The notes below the pieces were generated by a model. That model was not told where the DNA came from. It did no database searches and was given only the letters and a program-made list of their open reading frames with translations. From NCBI RefSeq assembly GCF_002385225.1, contig NZ_DGDC01000022.1, positions 43,896 to 107,895 of the forward strand: DNA of 64,000 nt, in the 5' to 3' direction. This stretch comes from Psychrobacter sp. UBA3962 (GTDB lineage Bacteria > Pseudomonadota > Gammaproteobacteria > Pseudomonadales > Moraxellaceae). Each line of letters opens with the position of its first letter. Positions within the stretch are counted from its first letter, which is position 1. Shown in pieces: positions 36,157-44,941 of the stretch. Both the position numbers and the translations under genes were made by a program.

Positions 36157-37163
36157 TTCAGTTTAGTGAGCGCCTCTCTCCCCCGCACATCTGAAGGCTG
36201 TAAGTAAACACCATAGATAGGGTAATCAACAAAGTGGCTCTGGATATCTTTTAACAAGCTTTGCTGGCGTATTGCCCTATTTTGCCAAAACTCATCATTT
36301 TGTTCAGCCTCAATTAGCTGGTTGACCACTAGGGCGGCAGGAGCCAACTTGGCCTCCTTTAGCTGATTCACAGCGCGGCGTGTCTCCTCAATGGGCAGAT
36401 TATCTGCGGTTAGCACCAATACCACCGCCGTTTTTTGTCTATCATGTAGCAGCTCACCTGCTTTTTTAAACAAATTCTTTCGAGCATTCAACACATCAAC
36501 CGCTTGTTGCCATTTATCCACCGGTTTTGCGTCTTCAAACGGATTACTTAGTGCAGATTTCGTCTTTTTGGTTGCAAGATTGTCTGCTGCGCCTTTTAAC
36601 TTGGCTTGCCGTCGCTGCTGAGTAAGTAGCCCATCGGTCCATGCCTCCATCATCTCTGGCAACATCAATAATCTTAAAGTGTGTCCTGTGGGCGCAGTAT
36701 CAAAAATTATATGCTGATAAACCCCTTGCTCTACGCTGTCTACCAAATAGCGGCAAATGGCCTCTAGCATGGCCGCTTCTTGCGCCCCTGGAGCACTTTT
36801 TGACAGCTGCAGATGCTCTCTAATCTTCGGCATCATATCGGGGTTGGCATAACTGCTGATAGTCTTCTCGACCCTAGCAAAGTGCTCATCGATGATAAGG
36901 TCAGGGTCAAGCTCGAGCGCATCTAAATATTCAGTTAACGCCTTGGGCTTATTCTTAGCAGAACTGCTACTTAGACTCATAGCAAACACATCGCCTAAGC
37001 TATGCGCTGGATCGGTTGAGACAATTAAGGTCTTTTGCTGTTGCTCAGCAAATTTTGAGGCCAGAGCAGCGGCCGTGGTGGTTTTACCTACCCCGCCCTT
37101 ACCGCCAACAAATATTATGGGTGTGTGTGACAGCTGCTGAACTAAGCTAGATAGTTTTTCCAT
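36153..37163 (-). CDS. ArsA/Get3-family ATPase
   Basis: A 336-residue P-loop ATPase: deviant Walker A GGKGGVGKTTTAAAL at about 20-34, switch I DPAHSLGD at about 51-58, and switch II DTAPTGHTLRLLMLPE at about 155-170. It has a single ATPase unit rather than the doubled ArsA of arsenic operons, and no ars genes are nearby. In eukaryotes the homologue Get3 delivers tail-anchored proteins to membranes; the bacterial role is mostly unknown. Here it follows a cory-CC-star gene (50-bp gap) and cstA, an association seen in other bacteria. The AAGAAG site precedes the ATG. Confidence 0.88.
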   Translation of the reverse strand: MEKLSSLVQQLSHTPIIFVGGKGGVGKTTTAAALASKFAEQQQKTLIVSTDPAHSLGDVFAMSLSSSSAKNKPKALTEYLDALELDPDLIIDEHFARVEKTISSYANPDMMPKIREHLQLSKSAPGAQEAAMLEAICRYLVDSVEQGVYQHIIFDTAPTGHTLRLLMLPEMMEAWTDGLLTQQRRQAKLKGAADNLATKKTKSALSNPFEDAKPVDKWQQAVDVLNARKNLFKKAGELLHDRQKTAVVLVLTADNLPIEETRRAVNQLKEAKLAPAALVVNQLIEAEQNDEFWQNRAIRQQSLLKDIQSHFVDYPIYGVYLQPSDVRGREALTKLN

Positions 37164-37213
37164 AATTATTCTTCTTTAATTATTTTTAACTTGTTTGTGT
37201 TTGAGAGCCTCTG

Positions 37214-37480
37214 CTAGCAACACCCACCGTGTTGTAGTGGACAGCGCGGCATGCCCATACGTAGATGCCATTCGTGGAATTTTTCTAAAAATATAGGCTG
37301 TAATTCTAAAGTATAAAAGCTGGCAGGATTATCAATACCTAAGCTTTCTGAAAAAAGTAACAGCATAAATAGATCTTCTTCATCACGAGCCGCTCTAGCT
37401 AAGGTCTGACGGTAAGGCGCATGGTAAAACTCATTTAACCCCTCTACAAATCTACTAAATAGTGACCGCTGCTCACTCAT
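37214..37480 (-). CDS. cory-CC-star protein
   Basis: An 88-residue small protein with the cory-CC-star family layout: a helical N-terminus (RFVEGLNEFYHAPYRQTLAR), the segment DEEDLFMLLLFSESLGIDNP, and a Cys-rich tail MPRCPLQHGGCC ending in Cys-Cys directly before the stop. The second Met (37480) is used as start because GGAGAAG lies ideally in front of it. Such genes are found beside ArsA-family ATPases, as here. The C-terminal cysteines may bind metal or act as a recognition tail (inference); function unknown. Confidence 0.85.
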   Translation of the reverse strand: MSEQRSLFSRFVEGLNEFYHAPYRQTLARAARDEEDLFMLLLFSESLGIDNPASFYTLELQPIFLEKFHEWHLRMGMPRCPLQHGGCC

Positions 37481-37551
37481 GATCTTCTCCATCTGATATA
37501 AATTTCAATGATAGTTAATAAAATACCACATCCTATCGGTAAGTCGTCATA

Positions 37552-37578
37552 AAAAAACGCCAACCTAAGTCAGCGTTT
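37552..37578 (-). terminator. Terminator after cstA
   Basis: On the minus strand, stem AACGC with wobble pairs pairs to GCGTT (37557-37578, 4-nt loop), followed by seven T. It lies 52 bp past the cstA stop, so ArsA/cory may need their own promoter or read-through. Confidence 0.6.
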
Positions 37579-37629
37579 CTTCACATCCTAAATCCTATAA
37601 TACTGCTATTGTCTTAATTCTAGATCAGT

Positions 37630-39297
37630 TTAACCTCTATGTTGCTTCCATTCACGGCGTAACACAGAGAAGCTCTCAAAGGTAACCATAATAGTGGCGA
37701 TTAAAATGATGATGTCCATCACGATCAATAGCCAGTTGCCCTCTAAGTAGAAACTCTTTAGCTGAAGAATTAAGGCAAATACCGCCATTAATAATAAGAA
37801 AGTCAATGGCGCTAAGGTATACCATACGGTCTTGCCTTTGCGTAATAAAATCACTGTAACAATCATCAAGGTTAAGGCAGCCATTAACTGGTTCGTTGTA
37901 CCGAATAACGGCCAGATAATCATACCACCCGAACCATCGATACCACCGGCACCAAAGGCGATTAATAGACAGGTACCTACTGCCAGTAAGGTTGCGACCA
38001 CACCTTTTTTCAAGGCAGGCAAGTTATAAACTTCACCAAACTCTTGGAAAATATAACGCTGTAAACGTACCCCAGTATCCATAGTGGTGCCCGCAAATAA
38101 GGCAGCCATTACCGTTAAAATAGTCTGTGATAGGACAATCTCAATTCCCATACCATTATTTAAAATAGTAGCACCACCATCAATGAAGGCACCAATTGAG
38201 CCATCACCGAATTTTTGATAGATACCTTCCCACTCTGCTAGGGTTGCAAAGCCTGCTGTAGTCGCCAATACCGCACCCAGTGCTAGTAAACCTTCCCCTA
38301 CTGCACCAAAGTATCCTACAAAACGTACATCTTCTTCTTTATCAATCTGCTTAGAAGTTGTACCAGTAGAGACCAAACCATGGAAGCCAGAGATAGCACC
38401 ACAAGCAATCGTTACGAATAACAAGGGCATAATTGATGGTGTGTCTACAGGCAAGTTATGGTTAAGGGCAGGCGCAACGATATCTGGTGTCGCTAGTAGT
38501 ATGGCACCAAACAATAAGATTAGTCCCACGAATAACTGAAGGCCGTTAATGTAGTCTCGAGGCTGTAGAAGCATCCAAACGGGTAATAGTGAGGCAACCG
38601 CAGCATATATAAATAAGAAGATAATCCATACGGCATTATCTGGTAACCCAAACATAGTTTCAGGCAATACCACTGGTACTAGAGTGCCTATATAAATTAG
38701 AGCGTATAAGGCAATTACCCCAACAGTAGACACCAAAACCAGATTCATCTTAAAGCGATAAATACACTGACCGATGATGAAGGCGACGACTAAAGCACCC
38801 CAAACCGGGATAACTGCCGTCGGCGTTTTGATCATCATATTGGCAATGACCACCCCGAATACCGCGTTGACCATTAATAGCAGCAAGAAGATAACCACCA
38901 TCATTAAGGTACGCACTCTGCCGCCCATAACCGAACCTGCAATGGAGCCAATAGACTGACCCTTATTGCGCATACTGGCCCATACAGCGGACATGTCATG
39001 GATGCCTGCCATAAAGATAGTACCGAGCACGACCCATAGTACTGCAGGTACCCAGCCCCAAATTACAGCAATAGCTGGCCCAATAATTGGCGCCGCTCCT
39101 GCAACTGAGGTAAAGTGATGCCCCCAAAGCACATATTTATTGGTTGGTACATAATCAACACCATCCTTCATACTATGGGCAGGCGTGGGTATAGAGTTAT
39201 CCAACCCTAAAATATGTTTAGCGAAAAATTTAGAATAAAAGAAATAGCCAGCGAGCATGGCTAAAATGCCCAACAGCAATACGATTGCACTGTTCAT
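37630..39297 (-). CDS. cstA: Carbon starvation protein CstA family transporter
   Basis: A 555-residue integral membrane protein with about 14-16 hydrophobic helices. It is recognisable as CstA family by the N-terminal LILAM-like first helix, VLWGHHFTSVAGAAPIIGPA at about residues 57-76, the AVWASMRNKGQSIG loop, GFHGLVSTGTTSKQ at about 300-313, and the late GTTNQLMAALTL. CstA proteins import peptides or pyruvate under starvation. It is shorter than the 700-residue E. coli CstA, lacking part of the C-terminus. It is upstream of the cory-CC-star and ArsA genes on the same strand. Confidence 0.92.
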   Translation of the reverse strand: MNSAIVLLLGILAMLAGYFFYSKFFAKHILGLDNSIPTPAHSMKDGVDYVPTNKYVLWGHHFTSVAGAAPIIGPAIAVIWGWVPAVLWVVLGTIFMAGIHDMSAVWASMRNKGQSIGSIAGSVMGGRVRTLMMVVIFLLLLMVNAVFGVVIANMMIKTPTAVIPVWGALVVAFIIGQCIYRFKMNLVLVSTVGVIALYALIYIGTLVPVVLPETMFGLPDNAVWIIFLFIYAAVASLLPVWMLLQPRDYINGLQLFVGLILLFGAILLATPDIVAPALNHNLPVDTPSIMPLLFVTIACGAISGFHGLVSTGTTSKQIDKEEDVRFVGYFGAVGEGLLALGAVLATTAGFATLAEWEGIYQKFGDGSIGAFIDGGATILNNGMGIEIVLSQTILTVMAALFAGTTMDTGVRLQRYIFQEFGEVYNLPALKKGVVATLLAVGTCLLIAFGAGGIDGSGGMIIWPLFGTTNQLMAALTLMIVTVILLRKGKTVWYTLAPLTFLLLMAVFALILQLKSFYLEGNWLLIVMDIIILIATIMVTFESFSVLRREWKQHRG

Positions 39298-39501
39298 ACT
39301 TCACTCCTTGAAAAGCCTATATTGTTTATGGCCAGCTAAGGCTAGTAAAACAACTTAGTTTATAACTATAAAAGCTTAGTCACTTAAAGGAATCTTAGGT
39401 TAAAGAGTCAGTAATGGTATTATTTTAAGTCACTTGTCTAAACGGACTTTATTACTGAACTCTTGCTTTTGTGTAAATTAACGCATCTTATTATAGCTAA
39501 T

Positions 39502-39537
39502 AAAAAAGCCAGTTAAATATATATTTAACTGGCTTTT
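39502..39537 (-). terminator. Perfect-palindrome terminator after the lipoprotein pair
   Basis: A 34-bp palindrome (AAAAGCCAGTTAAATAT and its complement, 39504-39537) flanked on the minus strand by T6. It lies 17 bp past the stop of the downstream lipoprotein gene and before the cstA promoter region. Confidence 0.75.
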
Positions 39538-39553
39538 GGCGACTTTTATTGAA

Positions 39554-41395
39554 TTATCTGATTTGTTGCAAGCTTTCAAACAAGATTTTGCCTTGCTCGC
39601 TCCCCTCACCTTTGTCATAACTTGACTTTAAGTTTTCAAAATAACTCTGTAAGTCCACGCTATTTGAATTAGAAGGCATAGAAGCGCCTGCTGGTAATGC
39701 TGCAAACATAGGCGCAGAACTCGATACTTTGTTGTATCGGATCAATGCCTCTAGACGCACCCCAGACAAAAGATCACTTGACCCATAAGGCAGACTGGTA
39801 CTGTTATCTACTTGGCGCTGTGCCAATTGCCAAACAATGCGCTGCTTATTGTCCAGACCATAAACATTGCGCCATAACCATTTATTCTCTGCTAATGACT
39901 CATCTTTGGTTGCATAATCAATAGCCGGCTTTTTTTCACTGGCCTTTTCATCACTATCACTCTCTATGGTTTTAACAGAGCTTAGGTCGTCTGTCTTTGT
40001 GATAAACTTCTCTTGTTTTGCTTTTTCAATAGCATTAAAAATCTTGGTGAAAATATGCTCACTACTGAAGTATTTGCGATTATTCCCTTGCTCAATGTTA
40101 TTCTCTGACTGAAGCAGTTGAGGATACTTCTTTGTCATCTGATCAAATACAGTGGTTAAATACAGCTGCATACCCTCATTGTATTGTTGTTGAGTCAGAT
40201 TTCGTTCAATCAAAAGCGACGCCTCATTTAAATAAGCCTGATGCTTTTCATCTGGCTTTGGAGATTGGCTTTGTAGCTGCGAGGAAGATATAAAGCGATA
40301 CTGCTCTGCCGAAGCATTGGCATTCATTTTGTCTTTAGCCAATAGATGGGCCTTAAGCAAGTCTGGCAAAAAGCTTTTGGGCAAACTTCCATCATTTAGG
40401 TTAATCTTGATCCACTTGTCTTTCATATCCAAACCTAAGTTTGGATCTATAGAAGAGGATAAAATATAGGCAAAGGTCTCGGCCCATAAATATACCGCCC
40501 CTTGTCTAGCATCGATATAAATAAAGTGGCTGTTCAACATTTGCAGGTTGCGACTTTGATAAGCGAAAGTCGGCAGAATGCTTACTTTGCCCGTTGAGGC
40601 TCGATATACTCCAAAGCCAGTAATACTCGTAGGATTTAATAAATAGGCATTTAATAGTTTCGCCTTGCGGGCATCTAGCTTGGTATGGGAGTCATCATAT
40701 CCTGGCAAGGCATCAGCCCTAATGTCTCCAAAGGGGCTACTAAATGATAGTGAATCATTAGTCGGCTCATCAAAGCTGTCGAAATCATCCTCTTCAACAG
40801 CTAAACTTGCTTCTACTCTATCGGCTTCAGCTCTACCTGGCTCAACACCTGCTTCGGCATTGGCCAAATCAGCTTTTGCTTGTTGTACCGCCTCTTGTAG
40901 CCACTGATCATAAGACACTTGCGAATAAGGTTGTTCTAAAGCAGCAACACACTTTTGATAAGCATGTTTGATGGCTTCTCTTTCTGTTGAATATTTGGCA
41001 TCGTATATTTCAAGGCCAGCTTTCTCTACTTGCTGCAATAACTCAACATAAGCTTCATCATGAACATGCTCACAGTGATTGATGGGCACATCACTCATCG
41101 CTAACTGTTGCGGTGTGGCATTGGCAAGACGCTCTCTTCTTTGCTCATTAGAACCTAACACATTTACTTGGTAGGTATAATCACTACGACTTTGATTTTG
41201 CAATGCCTGCAATAAGGTATCTTTTGCCATTTGCGACTGTTGCTCGCTAGGTAATTGACTTATTTTAGAGATAAAAGCATTTTGATCACTGCTGGGCGCT
41301 ACCTGACAGGCACTAAGCACTAAAGGGACTGCTAAAGATAATGCAGCCAGTTTGTGGTGTCTTGTATATAAGTCAGGTTTAATTGGGGTTTTCAT
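39554..41395 (-). CDS. Large lipoprotein of unknown function (second of pair)
   Basis: A 613-residue exported lipoprotein. The signal peptide ends in a lipobox (VLSACQ, about Cys29); the ATG at 41395 has an AAGGACTTCC site, while a longer frame to 41506 has none and no signal. The body has an Ala/Glu/Asp-rich helical segment (about 160-235) and a mixed core (about 250-370, TGFGVYRASTGKVSILPTFAYQ). It has no recognised domain. It lies 52 bp behind a gene with the same general plan (lipobox, acidic segment, a core of about 120 residues, similar length), which suggests an old tandem duplication. I do not recognise the gene. Confidence 0.75.
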   Translation of the reverse strand: MKTPIKPDLYTRHHKLAALSLAVPLVLSACQVAPSSDQNAFISKISQLPSEQQSQMAKDTLLQALQNQSRSDYTYQVNVLGSNEQRRERLANATPQQLAMSDVPINHCEHVHDEAYVELLQQVEKAGLEIYDAKYSTEREAIKHAYQKCVAALEQPYSQVSYDQWLQEAVQQAKADLANAEAGVEPGRAEADRVEASLAVEEDDFDSFDEPTNDSLSFSSPFGDIRADALPGYDDSHTKLDARKAKLLNAYLLNPTSITGFGVYRASTGKVSILPTFAYQSRNLQMLNSHFIYIDARQGAVYLWAETFAYILSSSIDPNLGLDMKDKWIKINLNDGSLPKSFLPDLLKAHLLAKDKMNANASAEQYRFISSSQLQSQSPKPDEKHQAYLNEASLLIERNLTQQQYNEGMQLYLTTVFDQMTKKYPQLLQSENNIEQGNNRKYFSSEHIFTKIFNAIEKAKQEKFITKTDDLSSVKTIESDSDEKASEKKPAIDYATKDESLAENKWLWRNVYGLDNKQRIVWQLAQRQVDNSTSLPYGSSDLLSGVRLEALIRYNKVSSSAPMFAALPAGASMPSNSNSVDLQSYFENLKSSYDKGEGSEQGKILFESLQQIR

Positions 41396-41447
41396 GGAAG
41401 TCCTTAAGGCTATCAATTGTAAATTATGAGTTGAGTTATTTCGCGGC

Positions 41448-43214
41448 TTATTGCTCATATTTATACTCATGTTTTTGCTCATAATCGTCTTCCTTCTCAT
41501 AGTCATTCACATTGCCATAATCAATGACTCTAATAGAAGGTTGATATGTTTCGTCCTTAACACTGTCTAGTGACTCATTACCCAACAACGCATCCTCAGT
41601 GTCGTAATCACTACGTGCGGCATAGGCTTGATTCAATTTATCTTTTCGGTCTTGGATTTTTTTAATCCACGCATTGCCATCTACGCTGGCAGGCGACTGT
41701 TTTGAAAAAGGTTGCCCAAATGACTGTTGATATAGCTCACTTAAAGGATGAGATTTAAAGCCACGCTCATCGTATCGAGTCTGACTTAATAACGTGGTTG
41801 TCGCCCCCATAAAATCACCTCCAGTCAATAAGCTTGATTGAGAGGCTATTAACTTTCCACGGCTATCAAAATAATAATAATTACTTTGGTTAAAGGACAC
41901 AGGAGCTACTGCTTCGATTAGCTGAAATAAAGACCCTAGGTCACCGCTTTGGAATTTTTTATTGGTTTGTTGCCAGTTCTCCAAAGCTACTTTAATGAAG
42001 TTTGAGTTTGGGTATAAATCAGGTCGTAAATCCACATAGTCTTGCAGTGTGTCAGACATATGTTTTAGGGTTACGCCTAACAACTTACCGGTCTGTTTGC
42101 TGTCTAAGTTGAGCTTTACTGCTGAATGGGCTCCAACTTTTTTGGCATAAGCGTCTTTAGAGATGTCTAAAGCGGTAAAGTTTGCCGTTTCAAGCTCACT
42201 CAGGCTATAACCAATGGCTGAAATAAAAGCATCGTATATCACTGAGGGAGGAACTTGATCAATGATGTCCTGTGGCAGTTTAAAAGCCACGGTGGTAGCT
42301 TCAAGCTCTTCAGGCAAAGGAGCATGCTCGGGAGATATTATTGCCACTAATGGTAACAAAGCACTAGGGTCTAAAGTCAGCTCAGAGCGGTTGAAGTCCA
42401 GCGCTAAAGGCAACTGTATCGAATAGTAAGTTGTGGGCGAAGCAAAGTCATAGCTATAAACCATACTAAGTTTCTTATTAGTTGGGTCAAACTCACTAAT
42501 TTTATTTAAACTCATATTTTGATTGAAATAATAATTGGTAGCTTCAATCTGTGCTGGCGTGCGGTTATACCACTCGTATAAGGTGTCTATTAGCTGCTGA
42601 TAACTCGTATCCTCTTCGTACTCGTCATACGGATTATCACTTTCATAGACATTAGAACCCTCATACTCATCGGCATCATAATTTTTATAGTCATAATTTT
42701 CATCATGACCTTCATCATAATCTGACTCAATAAAAACAGCCTCTTCAGAATTACCCTCTTCTTGCCTATAAGCATCAGACTCTACCCAATTCTCTTCATC
42801 AGAGGCTTCTTGTATCGCTATATCCAAAACGGTCTTATAGGCACTTTGTGAGCCCTCATCAATACTGCCCTTTTTAATAAAAGGTGAGTCATGTTTTAGG
42901 GTTTGACTAACCGCCACGTGAGGCGTTACTAGATGAGTGGTTATTGCCGTTAAAAGTCTCGATTTGGCTTCTTCGTCAGTGTTAATACCTGACTCGGTGC
43001 TAAATAGATTTTGATAGGCTTGCTGGTCACGTTGAGTACTTTTTTGGTAATCAACTGAGGAAATTAATGAGCCAGCTTGTAGGGCAGTATTTGGGGCAAA
43101 CTGAGTTGGCGATGATTGACAGCCCGTGAGTGCCAGAACGCTACTTGATACCATTATCAAGGCAATCTTAGGAGAGCTCTGCGATACTTCAGAGGAGGCA
43201 AACTTTATTTTCAT
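41448..43214 (-). CDS. Tyr/Asp/Glu-rich lipoprotein of unknown function (first of pair)
   Basis: A 588-residue lipoprotein. The lipobox (ALTGCQ, about Cys33) follows a hydrophobic stretch. A striking acidic, tyrosine-rich tract spans about residues 150-225 (repeats such as DENYDYKNYDADEYEG), and a second acidic-aromatic tail closes the protein (EKEDDYEQKHEYKYEQ). Between them is a globular core with TTYYSIQLPLALDFNRSELT. The start at 43214 has AGGAAC 11 bp upstream. It is the first gene of the minus-strand pair with 39554-41395. Function unknown; a surface or cell-envelope role is inferred from the signal. Confidence 0.78.
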   Translation of the reverse strand: MKIKFASSEVSQSSPKIALIMVSSSVLALTGCQSSPTQFAPNTALQAGSLISSVDYQKSTQRDQQAYQNLFSTESGINTDEEAKSRLLTAITTHLVTPHVAVSQTLKHDSPFIKKGSIDEGSQSAYKTVLDIAIQEASDEENWVESDAYRQEEGNSEEAVFIESDYDEGHDENYDYKNYDADEYEGSNVYESDNPYDEYEEDTSYQQLIDTLYEWYNRTPAQIEATNYYFNQNMSLNKISEFDPTNKKLSMVYSYDFASPTTYYSIQLPLALDFNRSELTLDPSALLPLVAIISPEHAPLPEELEATTVAFKLPQDIIDQVPPSVIYDAFISAIGYSLSELETANFTALDISKDAYAKKVGAHSAVKLNLDSKQTGKLLGVTLKHMSDTLQDYVDLRPDLYPNSNFIKVALENWQQTNKKFQSGDLGSLFQLIEAVAPVSFNQSNYYYFDSRGKLIASQSSLLTGGDFMGATTTLLSQTRYDERGFKSHPLSELYQQSFGQPFSKQSPASVDGNAWIKKIQDRKDKLNQAYAARSDYDTEDALLGNESLDSVKDETYQPSIRVIDYGNVNDYEKEDDYEQKHEYKYEQ

Positions 43215-43509
43215 GATACGTAACTGTTCCTGAGGGGTGAGTTTTAGAGTTGCACTAGCAAAGGTCTGGCTGCTCAACCTGTCAAATTATAGTATTTAAT
43301 TACAAACATTTAACTAAAGATTGAATAAATATTTTCAGGTGCCTATGCTGTCATGACTAGATAGTCTTCAAACGAATTACGTGGCTCTATAACAATTAAG
43401 TTATATTAGCACAATTAACTAAATACATTTAGTTGATGAACGTCTTGCTAAACAATACTTTTTGGAATATATTTAAAAACTGCATTAATTACTCATAAAA
43501 GGACTTACG

Positions 43510-44172
43510 ATGACTTACTATTTTGGATTTGAACCTACAGACAAGCTAGCAGATATGATCGTTGAAGCCGAGCACATTATTGACTCTGGCAAAGATGTAT
43601 CCTACTACCCTTTACGTAATGATATTGCACAACAAATTGGACGTGAGCTGTTAGACAATATGTTGGTTAATTTGATTAGTGTCATTCCAGATCCAGAGCG
43701 TCAAGAAAAAATGCGCGGTATCGTCAATAAAATTGAAGGCGCAACCGAAACTATGCTGAATATTCTGTTGGGTAAAGATTCTAACAAAGAAGTTATCCCT
43801 AACTTTGAATATATGAAAAACGAAACTGTATTTGAGGATAATTCAGGCAATACTCGTGTTGGTTTTAAGATGGATGATGCCTCTGCCAAAACTATTCTAG
43901 AAGGTTTTGATGCAGTTACGCCAGAATCTGTCGATAAGGAGAAACTGGTCAAAGGATTGTTTGCTATGAACCATGCGGTTGTGGATCACTTTATTACTCG
44001 TTTTTCAGAAACGCTACCTTTGGGTCTAATTAAACGTAAATCTGTACCCGTGGCCAAAGCAGGAATTAACAAAGCTCTTGAAATGGCCATTAATAAACTG
44101 CTTCCTCAGTTACCAATAGAGTCGTTAAATCGTTTGGTAGGTTTTTATCGTCCTTTCATTATTGAAAAATAA
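43510..44172 (+). CDS. Conserved-looking protein of unknown function
   Basis: A 220-residue soluble-looking protein with a good AAAAGGA site 7 bp before the ATG. It is mainly helical: TDKLADMIVEAEHIIDSGKD, a middle segment with MLNILLGKDSNKE, and a C-terminal amphipathic region (INKALEMAINKLLPQLP) ending in RPFIIEK. It has no signal peptide or enzyme motif that I recognise. It lies on the same strand 110 bp before hpt, but a promoter-like sequence separates them. I do not assign a function. Confidence 0.72.
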   Translation: MTYYFGFEPTDKLADMIVEAEHIIDSGKDVSYYPLRNDIAQQIGRELLDNMLVNLISVIPDPERQEKMRGIVNKIEGATETMLNILLGKDSNKEVIPNFEYMKNETVFEDNSGNTRVGFKMDDASAKTILEGFDAVTPESVDKEKLVKGLFAMNHAVVDHFITRFSETLPLGLIKRKSVPVAKAGINKALEMAINKLLPQLPIESLNRLVGFYRPFIIEK

Positions 44173-44220
44173 GCCATTTATTGCGTATTGGTAAAGGTTA
44201 ATAAAAAATAGATAACAGGG

Positions 44221-44250
44221 TTGGCTGAAATTGGTCAATCCTGTTAAAAT
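44221..44250 (+). promoter_or_regulatory. Candidate sigma-70 promoter for hpt
   Basis: TTGGCT (44221-44226) and TAAAAT (44245-44250) are separated by 18 nt, 32 bp before the hpt ATG. Both boxes are near consensus. Confidence 0.45.
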
Positions 44251-44281
44251 AGATCCTTTTACTACTGCGTGTACACCGACT

Positions 44282-44848
44282 ATGAGCCAAATTAGCAATA
44301 AAGAAATTGAACAAACCCTCCGTAATTCAGAATGTTTAATTAGCAGCATTGAAGTTGCCGCAGCATATGAGCGTTTGGCTGCTCAGTTAAACTTACATTA
44401 TGCTGGCCTAAACCCTATCGTTATGGTTGTGATGAATGGTGGCTTGATTCCAGCAGGTCAACTGTTAACTCATCTTACTTTCTACCATCGTATGCATTAC
44501 ATCCACGCCTCTCGTTATCGTGACAATGAGGGCACGAATGAGCTATCGTGGAAGTTTAAACCAGATGTAGATATTACTGGAGAGCACGTGCTTTTAGTTG
44601 ATGATATCTTTGATGAAGGCATCACTCTAAAAGCTATTGTAGAAGAGTTGAAAAAAGAGAATCCAAAGTCTGTTGATTGCTGTGTATTATTAAATAAAGT
44701 ACATGACCGTAAAGTAGAGGATTTCAAAGTAGACTTCGTTGGTCTAGATGTTGATGATCGTTACGTTTACGGCTGTGGTATGGATTTCCATGGTTACTTA
44801 CGTCATCTTCCAGGTATCTATGCTATCAAAGAAGACAAACTGCCTTAA
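44282..44848 (+). CDS. hpt: Hypoxanthine-guanine phosphoribosyltransferase
   Basis: A 188-residue purine salvage enzyme making IMP or GMP from hypoxanthine or guanine and PRPP. The PRPP-binding signature VLLVDDIFDEG is at about residues 102-112; VVMNGGLIPAGQLLTHL and YGCGMDFHGYLRHLPGIYAI match the proteobacterial form in Pseudomonas. The ATG at 44282 is preferred over an in-frame upstream codon (44231), which lies inside the candidate promoter. A terminator follows at once. Confidence 0.92.
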   Translation: MSQISNKEIEQTLRNSECLISSIEVAAAYERLAAQLNLHYAGLNPIVMVVMNGGLIPAGQLLTHLTFYHRMHYIHASRYRDNEGTNELSWKFKPDVDITGEHVLLVDDIFDEGITLKAIVEELKKENPKSVDCCVLLNKVHDRKVEDFKVDFVGLDVDDRYVYGCGMDFHGYLRHLPGIYAIKEDKLP

Positions 44849-44883
44849 TTAAACAGATTAATTAATTAGTTTTTTCTAACGAG

Positions 44884-44913
44884 AAAAGCACCTAATCGCT
44901 AGGTGCTTTTTTT
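44884..44913 (+). terminator. Terminator after hpt
   Basis: Perfect 11-bp stem AAAAGCACCTA/TAGGTGCTTTT (loop ATCGC), then more T. It lies between convergent hpt and recD. Confidence 0.85.
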
Positions 44914-44941
44914 GTGTCCAAACTTAGTCGCTCGAGCCAAT

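Noticed and set aside
37214..37492. Arsenic resistance operon suggested by the ArsA-family ATPase
   Set aside because: No arsR, arsB, arsC or arsD is nearby and the ATPase has a single domain; the cory-CC-star neighbour points to a different family.
42590..42775. Acidic repeat region as a CRISPR-like or tandem repeat array
   Set aside because: The repeats are irregular codon repeats inside an open reading frame, with no equal spacing.
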